From: Alkalibacterium sp. 20
GTDB lineage: Bacteria > Bacillota > Bacilli > Lactobacillales > Carnobacteriaceae_A
Direction of reading: 5' to 3'
Assembly: GCF_001885615.1 (NCBI RefSeq)
Contig: NZ_LSRN01000089.1
Location: 1-64,000, forward strand
DNA: 64,000 nt
Made by a program: the position numbers and the translations under genes. The notes beneath the pieces were generated by a model. That model did no database searches. It was not told where the DNA came from and saw only the letters and a program-made list of their open reading frames with translations. Position 1 is the first letter of the stretch. Each line of letters begins with the position of its first letter. Shown piece after piece: positions 39,825-50,100 of this stretch.

Positions 39825-40193
39825 GTGATTCAAACAGAAAGTCGTATGAAAGTCGCTGACAACTCTGGGGCACGTGAAGTGCTTGTCATTAAAGTTTTAG
39901 GTGGATCAGGAGCCAAAACTGCTAACATTGGTGACGAAGTAGTTGTTACTATAAAACATGCTACACCAGGCGGCGTTGTCAAAAAAGGGGACGTTACTCG
40001 TGCAGTAATCGTTCGTACTAAATCTGGCGCTAGACGTGCAGATGGTTCTTATATTAAATTTGATGAAAATGCATGTGTAATAATTCGTGAAGATAAAGCA
40101 CCACGTGGAACACGTATCTTCGGACCAGTTGCTCGTGAATTGCGTGAAAATAACTTTATGAGAATTGTTTCGTTAGCTCCGGAAGTTTTATAA
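39825..40193 (+). CDS. rplN: 50S ribosomal protein L14
   Basis: This 122-residue L14 is at the subunit interface (bridges with 16S rRNA, binding place of RsfS). It starts with GTG 39825 ([16 protein letters not shown]) after AAAGGAGG. Confidence 0.98.
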   Translation: MIQTESRMKVADNSGAREVLVIKVLGGSGAKTANIGDEVVVTIKHATPGGVVKKGDVTRAVIVRTKSGARRADGSYIKFDENACVIIREDKAPRGTRIFGPVARELRENNFMRIVSLAPEVL

Positions 40194-40226
40194 TTCCGAT
40201 AAACGTCATAAGGAGGTGCGATAGAA

Positions 40227-40532
40227 ATGTTTGTAAAAACAGGAGATAAAGTCAAAATATTGACAGGCAAAGATAAAGGCAAAGAAGGCACTATATTAGC
40301 TGCTATGCCTAAACGAAACAAAGTTGTTGTTGAAGGACTCAATATTATGAAAAAACATACCCGTCCTACTGGTATGGGACAAGAAGGCGGAATTGTTGAA
40401 AAAGAAGCACCAATTCACGTTTCTAATGTTCAATTAATTGATCCGAAAACAAATGAATCTACTCGTGTAGGTTATAAAGTTGAAAATGGTAAAAAAGTTC
40501 GTTACGCTAAAAAATCTGGCGAAGAACTTTAA
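40227..40532 (+). CDS. rplX: 50S ribosomal protein L24
   Basis: This 101-residue L24 has an N-terminal KOW motif ([19 protein letters not shown]) and is one of the assembly-initiating 50S proteins. AAGGAGGTG precedes ATG 40227. Confidence 0.98.
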   Translation: MFVKTGDKVKILTGKDKGKEGTILAAMPKRNKVVVEGLNIMKKHTRPTGMGQEGGIVEKEAPIHVSNVQLIDPKTNESTRVGYKVENGKKVRYAKKSGEEL

Positions 40533-40561
40533 TCTAAAGTAGGAAAGGAGGGCATTCATAA

Positions 40562-41101
40562 ATGACACGCCTTAAAGAAAAATATAACAATGATGTACGT
40601 AAATCATTAGTTGAAAAGTTTGACTACACTTCTATCATGGAAGCACCATCAGTTAATAAAATCGTTATCAACATGGGTGTTGGTGAAGCTGTATCAAACA
40701 CAAAAAACTTAGATAAAGCAGTAGAAGAATTGAAATTAATTTCTGGACAAAAACCAATCATCACGCATGCAAAAAAATCTATTGCTGCATTCCGTTTACG
40801 TGAAGGTATGCCAATCGGTACTAAAGTCACACTACGTGGCGATCGCATGTACGATTTCTTAGATAAATTAGTTACTGTTTCATTACCTCGTGTACGTGAC
40901 TTCCGTGGAGTAAGTAAAAACTCATTCGACGGACGTGGAAACTACACGTTAGGAATCAAAGAGCAACTTATTTTCCCTGAAATCAATTATGATGATGTGG
41001 ACAAAGTTCGCGGTATGGACATTGTTATTGTAACATCAGCTAACTCCGATGAAGAAGCTCGTGAATTACTTGGACAATTGGGAATGCCGTTCCAGAAATA
41101 A
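40562..41101 (+). CDS. rplE: 50S ribosomal protein L5
   Basis: This 179-residue L5 binds 5S rRNA and contacts P-site tRNA. Typical segments are [14 protein letters not shown] and [28 protein letters not shown] precedes ATG 40562. Confidence 0.98.
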   Translation: MTRLKEKYNNDVRKSLVEKFDYTSIMEAPSVNKIVINMGVGEAVSNTKNLDKAVEELKLISGQKPIITHAKKSIAAFRLREGMPIGTKVTLRGDRMYDFLDKLVTVSLPRVRDFRGVSKNSFDGRGNYTLGIKEQLIFPEINYDDVDKVRGMDIVIVTSANSDEEARELLGQLGMPFQK

Positions 41102-41134
41102 CCTAAACTACCTATTAGGAGGGTAATTGTAAAA

Positions 41135-41320
41135 ATGGCTAAAAAATCAATGATTGCAAAACACAAAAAACCAGCCAAGTTTTCGACCCGTGAGTATACC
41201 CGTTGTGAACGTTGTGGACGCCCACATTCTGTATACAAAAAATTTAAATTATGCCGTATATGCCTGCGTGAGCTAGCATATAAAGGTCAAATTCCTGGAT
41301 TGAAAAAAGCAAGCTGGTAA
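41135..41320 (+). CDS. rpsZ: 30S ribosomal protein S14, zinc-binding type
   Basis: This 61-residue S14 is of the short zinc-ribbon type, with Cys24, Cys27, Cys40 and Cys43. A longer zinc-free S14 paralogue, common in Firmicutes for zinc starvation, is not in this window. TAGGAGGG precedes ATG 41135. Confidence 0.97.
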   Translation: MAKKSMIAKHKKPAKFSTREYTRCERCGRPHSVYKKFKLCRICLRELAYKGQIPGLKKASW

Positions 41321-41357
41321 ACAAAACGAAAACTCGCCGTAAAGGAGGCTACAACGA

Positions 41358-41756
41358 ATGGTCATGACAGATCCAATTGCAGATTTCTTAACTCGTATTC
41401 GTAACGCTAATAGCGCGCGCCATATGAAAGTAGAAATTCCTGCTTCTAACATAAAAAAAGGTATGGCCGAAATCCTGAAATCGGAAGGTTTCATCAAGGG
41501 TTTTGAATTCGTGGAAGATGATAAACAAGGTATCATCCGCGTTTTCTTGAAATATGGTCAGAACAACGAACGTGTCATTACTGGTTTGAAACGTATATCT
41601 AAACCAGGCTTACGCGTTTATGTCAACGCAGAAGAAATGCCTAAAGTGTTGAACGGACTAGGAATAGCTCTCGTATCTACATCAGAAGGTATTGTAACAG
41701 ATAAAATTGCTCGTGCTAAAAATATCGGTGGAGAAGTCCTCGCATACGTTTGGTAA
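41358..41756 (+). CDS. rpsH: 30S ribosomal protein S8
   Basis: This 132-residue S8 is a primary 16S rRNA binder and, in E. coli, the spc operon repressor. It reads [17 protein letters not shown], the usual Bacilli start. AAAGGAGG precedes ATG 41358. The protein ends GGEVLAYVW as expected. Confidence 0.98.
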   Translation: MVMTDPIADFLTRIRNANSARHMKVEIPASNIKKGMAEILKSEGFIKGFEFVEDDKQGIIRVFLKYGQNNERVITGLKRISKPGLRVYVNAEEMPKVLNGLGIALVSTSEGIVTDKIARAKNIGGEVLAYVW

Positions 41757-41788
41757 TGAGTTAAGATAGATGAAGGAGGTGCCGGACT

Positions 41789-42325
41789 TTGAGCCGTATT
41801 GGAAAACTACCAATCACAATTCCTGAAGGTGTTGAAGTAAACATCGACGGAAATGTGGTCACAGTTAAAGGGAAAAACGGAGAATTAAGCCGTGAATTAA
41901 GCCCAATTATTGATGTAAAAATTGAAGATAATCAAATAATATTTGAACGAAATAATGAATCAAAAACTAGTCGTTCGATCCACGGAACAACTCGTGCCAA
42001 TGTGAATAACATGGTAGAGGGTGTTGCTGTAGGTTTTGAAAAGATTCTTGATTTCAATGGTGTTGGTTACCGTGCGCAAAAACAAGGTAACAAGTTGATT
42101 TTGAACGTCGGACTATCTCACCCAGTTGAATTTGAAGCAGTAGAAGGACTAACCGTTGAGGTACCATCTAACACTGTTGTTTCTATTAAAGGTGCAAATA
42201 AAGAAAGCGTTGGCGCATTAGCTGCCAACATTCGTTCCGTACGTCCACCAGAACCTTATAAAGGTAAAGGTATTCGCTATCGTGGCGAAGTCGTACGTCG
42301 TAAAGAAGGTAAAACGGGTAAATAA
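41789..42325 (+). CDS. rplF: 50S ribosomal protein L6
   Basis: This 178-residue L6 with two related domains lies near the factor-binding site. The start codon is TTG 41789 ([15 protein letters not shown]), nine bases after AAGGAGG. The [15 protein letters not shown] segment at the C-terminus is conserved. Confidence 0.98.
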   Translation: MSRIGKLPITIPEGVEVNIDGNVVTVKGKNGELSRELSPIIDVKIEDNQIIFERNNESKTSRSIHGTTRANVNNMVEGVAVGFEKILDFNGVGYRAQKQGNKLILNVGLSHPVEFEAVEGLTVEVPSNTVVSIKGANKESVGALAANIRSVRPPEPYKGKGIRYRGEVVRRKEGKTGK

Positions 42326-42436
42326 TAAGTTGAAAGAAGACACTATAACGATCTGTTGTAACGTTCTGCTTTCCTTTTTACCGGGGAACCTATTGATCTC
42401 ATAACTATGAGAATTTTGAATAAAGAGGTGACAATT

Positions 42437-42793
42437 GTGATTACAAAACCAGATAAAAATAAATTACGTCAAAAAAGACATAAACGCATTCGCAGAAACC
42501 TTTCTGGTACTGCTGTGCGCCCACGTTTAAGTGTGTTCCGTTCGAACACAAACATCTACGCTCAATTAATTGACGATGTAGAGGGTGTAACGCTCGCAAG
42601 TGCATCTTCCTTAGATACTGACGTTTCAGGAGATTCGAAAGTTGAAGAAGCTGCTGCGGTAGGAACTTTGCTCGCTAAACAAGCTAAAGACAAAGATATT
42701 TCTGTCGTTGTTTTCGACCGTGGAGGATATCAATATCACGGACGTGTGAAAGCTTTAGCAGACGCAGCTCGTGAAAACGGACTATCATTCTAA
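42437..42793 (+). CDS. rplR: 50S ribosomal protein L18
   Basis: This 118-residue L18 brings 5S rRNA to the large subunit with L5. I start at GTG 42437 ([19 protein letters not shown]), which aligns with L18 starts and has AGAGGTG upstream. The frame extended to 42407 would add ten unsupported residues. The 111-base spacer after rplF is longer than others in the operon but shows no clear signal. Confidence 0.94.
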   Translation: MITKPDKNKLRQKRHKRIRRNLSGTAVRPRLSVFRSNTNIYAQLIDDVEGVTLASASSLDTDVSGDSKVEEAAAVGTLLAKQAKDKDISVVVFDRGGYQYHGRVKALADAARENGLSF

Positions 42794-42815
42794 AGAAAAG
42801 GAGGAATAACAGTAT

Positions 42816-43319
42816 ATGACAACTCATATAGATGCATCTAAATTAGATCTTGAAGATCGCGTAGTTGCAATCAACCGCGTAACTAAAGTTGTTAAAGGTG
42901 GACGTCGTTTACGTTTCGCTGCTTTAGTAGTAGTCGGAGATAAAAACGGACATGTTGGTTTTGGCACAGGTAAAGCACAAGAAGTACCAGAAGCAATCCG
43001 CAAAGCGATTGAAGCTGCTAAAACTAATATAGTACAAGTACCTATGGTAGGTACAACATTGCCTCATAAAGTTATCGGACGTCACGGTGGCGGTAATATT
43101 ATCATGAAACCAGCTGCTGCCGGTTCTGGAGTTTCTGCTGGTGGTCCAGTACGTGCAGTATTAGAATTAGCTGGCGTACAAGACGTTTCTTCTAAGTCCG
43201 TCGGATCCAGTGCACCAATCAACATGATTCGTGCAACAATCGATGGAATTAAGCAATTGAAACGTGCGGAAGACGTAGCAAAACTTCGTGGAAAATCTGT
43301 CGAAGAATTACTTGGATAA
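42816..43319 (+). CDS. rpsE: 30S ribosomal protein S5
   Basis: This 167-residue S5 shapes decoding fidelity and the mRNA entry channel. The double-stranded RNA-binding part ([21 protein letters not shown]) and the spectinomycin-loop region ([10 protein letters not shown]) are wild-type. AAAGGAGG precedes ATG 42816. Confidence 0.98.
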   Translation: MTTHIDASKLDLEDRVVAINRVTKVVKGGRRLRFAALVVVGDKNGHVGFGTGKAQEVPEAIRKAIEAAKTNIVQVPMVGTTLPHKVIGRHGGGNIIMKPAAAGSGVSAGGPVRAVLELAGVQDVSSKSVGSSAPINMIRATIDGIKQLKRAEDVAKLRGKSVEELLG

Positions 43320-43333
43320 GGAGAGATGACACA

Positions 43334-43513
43334 ATGGCAAACTTAGAAATCACTTTAAAACGTAGTTTAATTGGTCGTCCTCAAAGACAACACCAAGTAG
43401 TAAAATCTTTAGGTCTAAGAAAAATCAACTCTTCAGTTGTAAGACCTGATAACGATGCAGTACGAGGCGCAATTAAACATATCGCTCATTTAGTAGAAGT
43501 TAAAGAAGTTTAA
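43334..43513 (+). CDS. rpmD: 50S ribosomal protein L30
   Basis: This 59-residue L30 reads [19 protein letters not shown] and matches the family end to end. ATG 43334 follows AAGGAGAG. It lies between rpsE and rplO in the standard order and is short enough to be missed by ORF callers. Confidence 0.96.
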   Translation: MANLEITLKRSLIGRPQRQHQVVKSLGLRKINSSVVRPDNDAVRGAIKHIAHLVEVKEV

Positions 43514-43564
43514 TGAGCAAAGAGTATATTTAACAGAGTCTATTTAAAGGAGGTGCCAAGATTT

Positions 43565-44005
43565 ATGAAACTTCATGAACTAAAACCTGCCGAAGGATCT
43601 CGTAAAACACGCAACCGTGTTGGTCGTGGATCATCTTCTGGTAACGGAAAAACATCCGGTCGTGGTCAAAAAGGACAAAATTCTCGTTCAGGTGGTGGAA
43701 CACGCTTAGGTTTCGAAGGTGGACAAACTCCATTATTCCAAACTTTACCAAAACGTGGGTTTACAAACTATACCCGTAAAGAATTTGCAATTGTCAATTT
43801 AGATACATTAAACCGATTTGAAGAAGGTACAGAAGTTACTTCAGAATTACTAGTTAAATCAGGAGTAATCAAAAACAAAAAATCCGGTATTAAAGTGTTG
43901 GCGAAAGGTAACATCGATCGTAAACTTACTGTGAAAGCACACAAGTTTTCTGCTGCAGCTAAAGAAGCGATCGAAACTGCCGGTGGATCAGTAGAGGTGA
44001 TTTAA
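43565..44005 (+). CDS. rplO: 50S ribosomal protein L15
   Basis: This 146-residue L15 has the Gly/Arg-rich N-terminal arm ([20 protein letters not shown]). I use ATG 43565, since the alternative GTG 43553 lies inside the ribosome binding site AAAGGAGG (43546-43553). It stops two bases before secY. Confidence 0.97.
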   Translation: MKLHELKPAEGSRKTRNRVGRGSSSGNGKTSGRGQKGQNSRSGGGTRLGFEGGQTPLFQTLPKRGFTNYTRKEFAIVNLDTLNRFEEGTEVTSELLVKSGVIKNKKSGIKVLAKGNIDRKLTVKAHKFSAAAKEAIETAGGSVEVI

Positions 44006-44007
44006 GT

Positions 44008-45306
44008 ATGATCGAGCTGATTAAAGGTGTTATTAAAGAAAAAGATGTTCGTAGTCGTGTGATGTTCACCCTTGGCATTTTAATCGTTTTTCGTTTAGGT
44101 ACACACCTTACAGTGCCTGGCGTAAACGCCGATTCCTTAGGTGATTTATCAAGCACTGGTTTATTCAACCTATTAGACACTTTTGGTGGTGGTGCCCTTA
44201 GCAGTTATTCAGTATTCGCTTTAGGTGTTTCACCTTACATTACGTCTTCTATCGTCATTCAACTTTTGCAGATGGACGTCATTCCCAAATTCAAGGAATG
44301 GTCTGAGCAAGGTGAAGTCGGTCGTAGAAAGTTGAATCAGGCAACACGCTATTTAACAATTTTCTTAGCATTTTTCCAAGCTATCGGTATTTCTTATGGA
44401 TTCAATGCATTAACGGATTTAGGGTTAGTACGTAATCCGGGACCGGCAACATATATGACTATTGCAATCATATTAACAGCAGGAACGATGCTAGTCATGT
44501 GGCTAGGTGAGATGATCACTGTTCACGGTTTCGGGAACGGCGTATCGTTCATCATCTTTTCTGGTATTATTGCACGTTTTCCGCAGGACATTGGTCAATT
44601 CTATAACACACAGATCAGAAATGCAGGGGATGAAATTGTTGGTGCCTGGGTACTAGCAATCACCATCTTGGTTGCATTTATCTTACTGGTATTATTGATC
44701 ACTTATGTAGAAAATGCTAAACGTAATATACCGGTACGTTACTCTAAACGTGCCAGCACTTCGAAAGACAGTGCTGTATTGCCATTGAAAGTAAACTCAG
44801 CTGGTGTTATTCCAGTTATTTTTGCTAGTTCGTTTCTTATGACGCCACAGATTATTCTTGGCTATTTTGCTCAAGGGAATCAAGATGCGGGATGGTTCCA
44901 AGTGTTGAATAGTGTATTCAACCTTCAAGAACCGATGGGTGCTGTTCTTTATACAGTCCTTATTGTCTTGTTTACGTTCTTCTACGCGTTTATTCAGGTC
45001 AATCCTGAAAAAGCTGCTGAAAATTTACAAAAACAAAACGGCTATATCCCTAGTATACGTCCAGGACGAGCAACCGAAGAGTACATTGGTTACATGCTTA
45101 TACGCTTAAGTACAGTGGGAGCCATTTATTTAGGAACGATTTCATTGCTTCCAATTATTGCTTCTGCTTTATTCAATCTGCCTGGTTCGCTTGCATTAGG
45201 AGGAACAAGTTTACTCATCGTAGTTGGTGTGGCACTTGACTCTATGCGACAATTGGAAGGATTATTAAGTAAGAAGAATTACCAAGGTTTCATTCAGCAA
45301 TCTTAA
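44008..45306 (+). CDS. secY: Preprotein translocase subunit SecY
   Basis: This 432-residue channel subunit of SecYEG has ten membrane helices. It has the expected N-terminal region, the plug and the GVSPYITSSIVIQLL segment of helix 2. GAGGTG in the end of rplO serves as its binding site, and the two genes are two bases apart, so they are coupled. Confidence 0.97.
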   Translation: MIELIKGVIKEKDVRSRVMFTLGILIVFRLGTHLTVPGVNADSLGDLSSTGLFNLLDTFGGGALSSYSVFALGVSPYITSSIVIQLLQMDVIPKFKEWSEQGEVGRRKLNQATRYLTIFLAFFQAIGISYGFNALTDLGLVRNPGPATYMTIAIILTAGTMLVMWLGEMITVHGFGNGVSFIIFSGIIARFPQDIGQFYNTQIRNAGDEIVGAWVLAITILVAFILLVLLITYVENAKRNIPVRYSKRASTSKDSAVLPLKVNSAGVIPVIFASSFLMTPQIILGYFAQGNQDAGWFQVLNSVFNLQEPMGAVLYTVLIVLFTFFYAFIQVNPEKAAENLQKQNGYIPSIRPGRATEEYIGYMLIRLSTVGAIYLGTISLLPIIASALFNLPGSLALGGTSLLIVVGVALDSMRQLEGLLSKKNYQGFIQQS

Positions 45307-45337
45307 ACGGTCATTGACAATTGAATTGAGACGATTT

Positions 45338-45366
45338 ACCCAAATGTCATTGAGACATTAGTGGGT
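45338..45366 (+). promoter_or_regulatory. Hairpin in the secY-adk spacer
   Basis: ACCCA and ATGTC (45338-45348) pair with GACAT and TGGGT (45354-45366). There is only a short T5 tract about eight bases later, so it may be an RNA-processing or weak attenuation hairpin. Confidence 0.45.
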
Positions 45367-45425
45367 GGATCGATCTTTTTCCAATTATGCTGATGAAATA
45401 TCTGAACTAAAAAGGAGGAAGCGTG

Positions 45426-46070
45426 ATGAATTTAATCCTATTGGGACTTCCTGGAGCTGGTAAAGGAACGCAAGCATCACTGATATCGGATAAATATAAT
45501 ATCCCGCATATTTCAACCGGAGATATGTTTCGTGCAGCTATGAAGAACAAAACGGCTCTCGGTTTAAAAGCAAAAAAATATATGGATGAAGGCGAACTTG
45601 TTCCGGACAGTGTAACAAACGGAATAGTTAAAGAGCGTCTACAACTAGATGATGCAAAAAGAGGATTTTTACTCGATGGATATCCTCGTACATTGAATCA
45701 AGCTCAAGCGTTGCAGCAGGCTCTATCTTCTTCAAACAGAAGATTGGATCATGTGCTGTATATCAAAGTACCGAAAGAGATTTTGATGGAACGTTTAACT
45801 GGCAGATTCATGTGTTCAAATTGTGGAGCGACCTATCACAAAGTAGCCAATCCACCAAAAGTGGAAGGTACGTGTGATAAATGTGGTTCTCATGATTTTT
45901 ATCAAAGAGAAGATGATAAACCGGAAACGGTCGAAAAGCGTATCAACGTGAATGAAGAGCAAACGGAAAAACTTGCTAAACACTATAGTGACTTTAATCT
46001 CGTTAGAGAAATCGACGGCGAACAAAGTCTGAAAAAAGTTTTCCATGACATTGTGGACCAATTAAACTAA
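45426..46070 (+). CDS. adk: Adenylate kinase
   Basis: This 214-residue adenylate kinase converts AMP and ATP to two ADP. The P-loop GLPGAGKGT is at residues 7-15. The LID carries a zinc site with Cys130, Cys133, Cys150 and Cys153, the Gram-positive type. ATG 45426 is preferred over GTG 45423 because it is better spaced from AAAGGAGG. Confidence 0.97.
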   Translation: MNLILLGLPGAGKGTQASLISDKYNIPHISTGDMFRAAMKNKTALGLKAKKYMDEGELVPDSVTNGIVKERLQLDDAKRGFLLDGYPRTLNQAQALQQALSSSNRRLDHVLYIKVPKEILMERLTGRFMCSNCGATYHKVANPPKVEGTCDKCGSHDFYQREDDKPETVEKRINVNEEQTEKLAKHYSDFNLVREIDGEQSLKKVFHDIVDQLN

Positions 46071-46096
46071 GAAGTCCGATGTTTTATGATGAATCC

Positions 46097-46125
46097 TTGC
46101 AATGATCATGTATGCATGTTATAAT
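46097..46125 (+). promoter_or_regulatory. Internal promoter before infA
   Basis: TTGCAA (46097-46102) and a perfect TATAAT (46120-46125) with a 17-base spacer lie between adk and infA. They would give extra expression of infA-rpmJ-rpsM-rpsK-rpoA-rplQ. An imperfect stem at about 46159-46206 (TAGAG/CTCTA type) follows in the leader. Confidence 0.75.
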
Positions 46126-46243
46126 AGTGCGAGCGTCAAAATGTAAAGATGTATTCAACTATTAGAGCGTGAATTTTGTGAGATGTCATAGTTTCACTCT
46201 ATTAATGCGTACAAATGTGAGATATCAAAGGAGGAAACCAGGC

Positions 46244-46462
46244 GTGGTAAAAGACGATGTTATAGAGATTGAAGGAAAAGTCCTAGAAACATTACCTAAT
46301 GCAATGTTCAAAGTAGAACTTGAGAACGGTCATGAAATTCTAGCACACGTTTCTGGCAAAATTCGTATGAACTACATTCGGATACTGCCTGGGGATAAGG
46401 TAACAGTCGAAATGTCTCCGTATGATTTAACACGTGGACGCATTACGTATCGATTTAAATAA
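46244..46462 (+). CDS. infA: Translation initiation factor IF-1
   Basis: This 72-residue OB-fold IF-1 starts at GTG 46244 ([19 protein letters not shown]), nine bases after AAGGAGG. The longer frame from 46169 would add 25 unsupported residues. The end RGRITYRFK is typical. Confidence 0.96.
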   Translation: MVKDDVIEIEGKVLETLPNAMFKVELENGHEILAHVSGKIRMNYIRILPGDKVTVEMSPYDLTRGRITYRFK

Positions 46463-46498
46463 GCTTAGGACTCCGAAGAAATCAAGGAGGGACAGTTC

Positions 46499-46612
46499 AT
46501 GAAGGTAAGACCATCAGTAAAAAAAATGTGTGATAAGTGTAAAGTGATCCGTCGTAATGGCCGAGTAATGGTTATATGCGAAAATCCTAAACACAAACAA
46601 CGTCAAGGATAA
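46499..46612 (+). CDS. rpmJ: 50S ribosomal protein L36
   Basis: This 37-residue L36 ([19 protein letters not shown]) has a zinc ribbon: Cys11, Cys14, Cys27 and His32. ATG 46499 follows AAGGAGGG. It lies between infA and rpsM as usual. Confidence 0.97.
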   Translation: MKVRPSVKKMCDKCKVIRRNGRVMVICENPKHKQRQG

Positions 46613-46636
46613 TTTCTAAACAGGAGGTGCATAGAC

Positions 46637-47002
46637 ATGGCTCGTATAGCAGGTGTAGATATTCCACGCGACAAACATATCGTTATTTCATTAACTTATA
46701 TTTATGGAATCGGTAAAACTACAGCGAAAGAAATTTTAGTAGCTGCAGGAGTTCCAGAAGAAACTCGTGTCCGTGAATTAACAAATGATCAACTAGATGC
46801 AGTTCGTGCTGAAGTAGATAAACGTAAAATTGAAGGCGATCTTCGTCGTGAAGTTAGCCAAAACATTAAACGTTTAATCGAAATTGGATCATACCGTGGC
46901 ATTCGTCACCGTCGTGGTTTACCAGTACGCGGACAAAATACAAAAAACAATGCGCGTACGCGTAAAGGCAAAGCAGTAGCTATTGCCGGCAAGAAAAAAT
47001 AA
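46637..47002 (+). CDS. rpsM: 30S ribosomal protein S13
   Basis: This 121-residue S13 is in the 30S head and contacts P-site tRNA and the 50S subunit. It reads [15 protein letters not shown] with the [20 protein letters not shown] tail. AGGAGGTG precedes the ATG. Confidence 0.98.
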   Translation: MARIAGVDIPRDKHIVISLTYIYGIGKTTAKEILVAAGVPEETRVRELTNDQLDAVRAEVDKRKIEGDLRREVSQNIKRLIEIGSYRGIRHRRGLPVRGQNTKNNARTRKGKAVAIAGKKK

Positions 47003-47031
47003 TCACCAAAAGTTAGGAGGTCAATCTACGT

Positions 47032-47430
47032 ATGGCTAAAGTGAAAAGACCCGCTCGCAATCGTAAGCGCAGAGTGAAAAAGAATATTGAACATGGAGTA
47101 GCACATATTCGTTCAACATTCAATAATACAATCGTAATGATAACTGATGTACATGGAAATGCAATTTCTTGGTCTTCTGCAGGCGCATTAGGTTTTAGAG
47201 GTTCTCGTAAATCTACTCCCTTTGCTGCTCAAATGGCTGCTGAAGCTGCTGCAAAAGGCGGCATGGAAAACGGCATGAAATCAATCGAGGTTTGTGTAAA
47301 AGGACCTGGATCTGGTCGAGAAGCTGCAATCCGTTCTTTGCAGGCAACAGGACTAGAAGTCACTGCAATTCGTGACGTAACACCGGTACCACATAACGGT
47401 TGCCGTCCTCCAAAACGTCGTCGTGTATAA
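47032..47430 (+). CDS. rpsK: 30S ribosomal protein S11
   Basis: This 132-residue S11 is on the 30S platform near the mRNA exit. The core [19 protein letters not shown] and the end [11 protein letters not shown] are conserved. TAGGAGGT precedes the ATG. Confidence 0.98.
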   Translation: MAKVKRPARNRKRRVKKNIEHGVAHIRSTFNNTIVMITDVHGNAISWSSAGALGFRGSRKSTPFAAQMAAEAAAKGGMENGMKSIEVCVKGPGSGREAAIRSLQATGLEVTAIRDVTPVPHNGCRPPKRRRV

Positions 47431-47499
47431 TAATATATACTAATGGTGTCGTTTTTGGGATAGCGTTAATTAACGTTTTGAAAGGGGTAAACGGATTAT

Positions 47500-48444
47500 A
47501 TGATCGAAATTGAAAAGCCGGTAATAGAAACAGTTGAGATCAGTGAAGATGGGAAATTTGGCAAGTTTGTCGTAGAACCGCTAGAGCGAGGATACGGGAC
47601 AACTTTAGGCAATTCCTTACGCCGCATCTTATTGTCATCTTTGCCAGGTGCTGCCGTCACAACTTTACAAATCGATGGTGTTTTACATGAATTCACTGCA
47701 ATCGATGGTGTTGTTGAAGACGTCACTGCCATCATTTTAAATTTGAAGAAACTTGCACTTAAGTTGTATTCTGAAGAAACAAAAACCATTGAAATAGATA
47801 TCGAAGGGCCCGCAACGGTAACAGCTGCAGACGTTATTTTCGACAGTGATGTTGAAATAATGAATCCTGATCTCTATATTTGTACAGTCTCTGAAGGTGG
47901 ACACTTACATGCTCGCATGGAAGCTCACAAAGGCAGAGGTTATGTACGCGCTGAACACAACAAACACGATGATATGCCGATAGGTGTATTACCGGTTGAT
48001 TCGATTTATACCCCAATTAGCCGCGTAAATTACCATGTCGAAAATACACGTGTTGGAGAAAAAGAACAATATGACAAGTTAACTCTTGACGTCTGGACAG
48101 ACGGATCGATTTCTCCAGAAGACGGTGTTAGTCTTGCCGCTAAAATCATGACTGAACATTTAAATATTTTTGTTAACTTAACAGAAGAAGCTCGTGAAGC
48201 AGAGATTATGGTCGAAAAAGAAGAAACGCAAATGGAAAAAATGTTGGAGATGACCATCGAAGAGTTGGATCTATCTGTGCGTTCTTATAACTGCTTAAAA
48301 CGGGCTGGCATCAACACTGTTCAGGAATTAACAAATAAAACAGAACCAGAAATGATGAAAGTCCGTAACTTAGGACGTAAATCGCTGGAAGAAGTAAAAT
48401 TAAAACTTGGCGAGCTTGATTTAGGCTTACGCGAAGAAGAATAA
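47500..48444 (+). CDS. rpoA: DNA-directed RNA polymerase subunit alpha
   Basis: This 314-residue alpha subunit has an N-terminal dimerisation domain (to about residue 230, with [21 protein letters not shown]) and a C-terminal domain that binds UP elements (about 245-314, [19 protein letters not shown]). ATG 47500 follows AAAGGGG. Confidence 0.98.
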   Translation: MIEIEKPVIETVEISEDGKFGKFVVEPLERGYGTTLGNSLRRILLSSLPGAAVTTLQIDGVLHEFTAIDGVVEDVTAIILNLKKLALKLYSEETKTIEIDIEGPATVTAADVIFDSDVEIMNPDLYICTVSEGGHLHARMEAHKGRGYVRAEHNKHDDMPIGVLPVDSIYTPISRVNYHVENTRVGEKEQYDKLTLDVWTDGSISPEDGVSLAAKIMTEHLNIFVNLTEEAREAEIMVEKEETQMEKMLEMTIEELDLSVRSYNCLKRAGINTVQELTNKTEPEMMKVRNLGRKSLEEVKLKLGELDLGLREEE

Positions 48445-48470
48445 TTTGTGTTTAAGGAGGATTTCAACCA

Positions 48471-48887
48471 ATGGGTTATCGTAAATTAGGACGTACTAGC
48501 TCTCAACGTAAAGCAATGCTTCGTGATTTAACATCTGACTTGTTTATCAACGAACGTATTGTGACTACTGTGACTCGTGCCAAAGAAGTATCTAAAATGG
48601 CAGATAGAATGATCACATTAGGCAAACGTGGAGACTTGCACGCACGTCGTCAAGCTGCCGCTTTTGTTCGTAATGAATTAGCAACTGTATCAGAAACTGA
48701 AGACGAAATCGTAGTACAATCAGTATTGCAAAAATTATTCAATGATTTAGGCCCTCGTTTTGCAGAACGCAATGGAGGATATACTCGTGTATTGAAAATG
48801 GGACCTCGTCGTGGTGACGGTGCTCCAATGGCTGTTTTGGAATTAGTAGAAAAAACAGCAGTTTCAAGCGATGTAGAAGCTGAATAA
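48471..48887 (+). CDS. rplQ: 50S ribosomal protein L17
   Basis: This 138-residue L17 starts [20 protein letters not shown] and is slightly longer than the common 120-127 residues because of an insertion near residues 75-85 (SETEDEIV) and a C-terminal VSSDVEAE tail. Last gene of the alpha operon. AAGGAGG precedes the ATG. Confidence 0.97.
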   Translation: MGYRKLGRTSSQRKAMLRDLTSDLFINERIVTTVTRAKEVSKMADRMITLGKRGDLHARRQAAAFVRNELATVSETEDEIVVQSVLQKLFNDLGPRFAERNGGYTRVLKMGPRRGDGAPMAVLELVEKTAVSSDVEAE

Positions 48888-49260
48888 TTAAAGTTTAATA
48901 AACTATAACCAAATCACTTTTGGATGTATGATGAGCGTTATGATGATGGAAGGAACTATTTTCCAAGTGTCTAGCTCAGTTTCTCCTGGGGACATCCTCA
49001 GGAGAAACACCATATATCGTAAAGTGTTTTTTTATTATCATTAATAAACCATACATAAGCAACTGTACAATCTTGAATTCCAACATTTCATACACGATTT
49101 AATTCTTGAAGTTACATCATTAATAGGTATTCAAACTTTTTCGCTATTGTTATACTAAGGTGTTTTTGGTAATCTTGTATTGTTGAATAACTGTCAAGAC
49201 ACCTTGATAATTACATTGAAATTAAAGGTTCGTGACCGAATAAAAAAGTTGAGGTAAATC
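48888..49260. other. rplQ-ecfA1 spacer with terminator-like structure
   Basis: A perfect 10-bp hairpin GTTTCTCCTG (48979-48988) / CAGGAGAAAC (48999-49008) is enclosed by CACTTT near 48916 and AAAGTG near 49020, the latter running into a T7-T8 tract. Together they form a branched intrinsic terminator for the ribosomal supercluster. Downstream, TATACT near 49152 may be a -10 for the ecf genes, but its -35 is poor. No gene is seen. Confidence 0.6.
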
Positions 49261-50100
49261 ATGACTGAAATTATACGTTTGAAAAATATAACTTACAAAT
49301 ACACTGATGAAGATCTACGTCCTGCTTTACAGGATGTTTCTTTTTCGATCAATAAAGGTGAATGGGTGGCCATCATCGGTCCAAACGGATCGGGCAAATC
49401 GACCTTAGCAAAAACCATTAATGGCTTAATTGAACCAGACAGTGGTGAAGTTGAGGTTGGGGGACTAAAGCTTAACGAGAAGAATGTCTGGTCTATCCGT
49501 GAAATGGTCGGGATGGTGTTTCAAAACCCGGATAACCAGTTTGTTGGGTCGACCGTTCAGGATGATGTCGCTTTTGGCCTGGAAAACTTAGGCGTTCCCC
49601 GTGATGACATGATCGAACGTGTGAGAAATGCTCTGGAGAAAGTAAACATGCTTGAATTTGCCGAAAGAGAACCGGCAAGACTTTCAGGTGGTCAAAAACA
49701 ACGTGTCGCCATAGCGGGGATCGTCGCTCTGCGTCCGGCTATCATGATTTTGGACGAGGCAACAAGTATGCTCGATCCGCAAGGCAGAGAAGAAGTGTTG
49801 CGTACCGTCAAGGAAGTCAAAGAACGGGAAAATTTGTCTGTTTTATCGATTACCCATGATATCGATGAAGCGGCGGAAGCTAACCGCATCCTTGTGATGA
49901 GAGACGGGAAAATGATTCAGGAAGGCTCACCGGAAACTATCTTCTCTTTTGGGGGAAAATTAGTGGAAATGGGTCTGGATCTACCGTTCCCTGAGCGCTT
50001 GAAAGCCTCATTAAAAGAACAGGGTCTAGACGTCCCGCAGGATTATTTAACAGAAGAAGGGATGGTGGACTGGTTATGGACATCGGTTTCCAAGATGTAG
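49261..50100 (+). CDS. ecfA1: ECF transporter ATPase EcfA1
   Basis: This 279-residue ABC ATPase has Walker A GPNGSGKST (residues 40-48), signature LSGGQKQR and Walker B IMILDEATSMLD. It works with EcfA2 and EcfT as the shared energizing module for vitamin-binding S components encoded elsewhere. Its end overlaps ecfA2 by 25 bases. Confidence 0.96.
   Translation: MTEIIRLKNITYKYTDEDLRPALQDVSFSINKGEWVAIIGPNGSGKSTLAKTINGLIEPDSGEVEVGGLKLNEKNVWSIREMVGMVFQNPDNQFVGSTVQDDVAFGLENLGVPRDDMIERVRNALEKVNMLEFAEREPARLSGGQKQRVAIAGIVALRPAIMILDEATSMLDPQGREEVLRTVKEVKERENLSVLSITHDIDEAAEANRILVMRDGKMIQEGSPETIFSFGGKLVEMGLDLPFPERLKASLKEQGLDVPQDYLTEEGMVDWLWTSVSKM

Noticed and set aside
48932..48982. Possible 16-codon leader peptide before the rplQ terminator
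   Set aside because: No binding site and no codon pattern suggesting attenuation.
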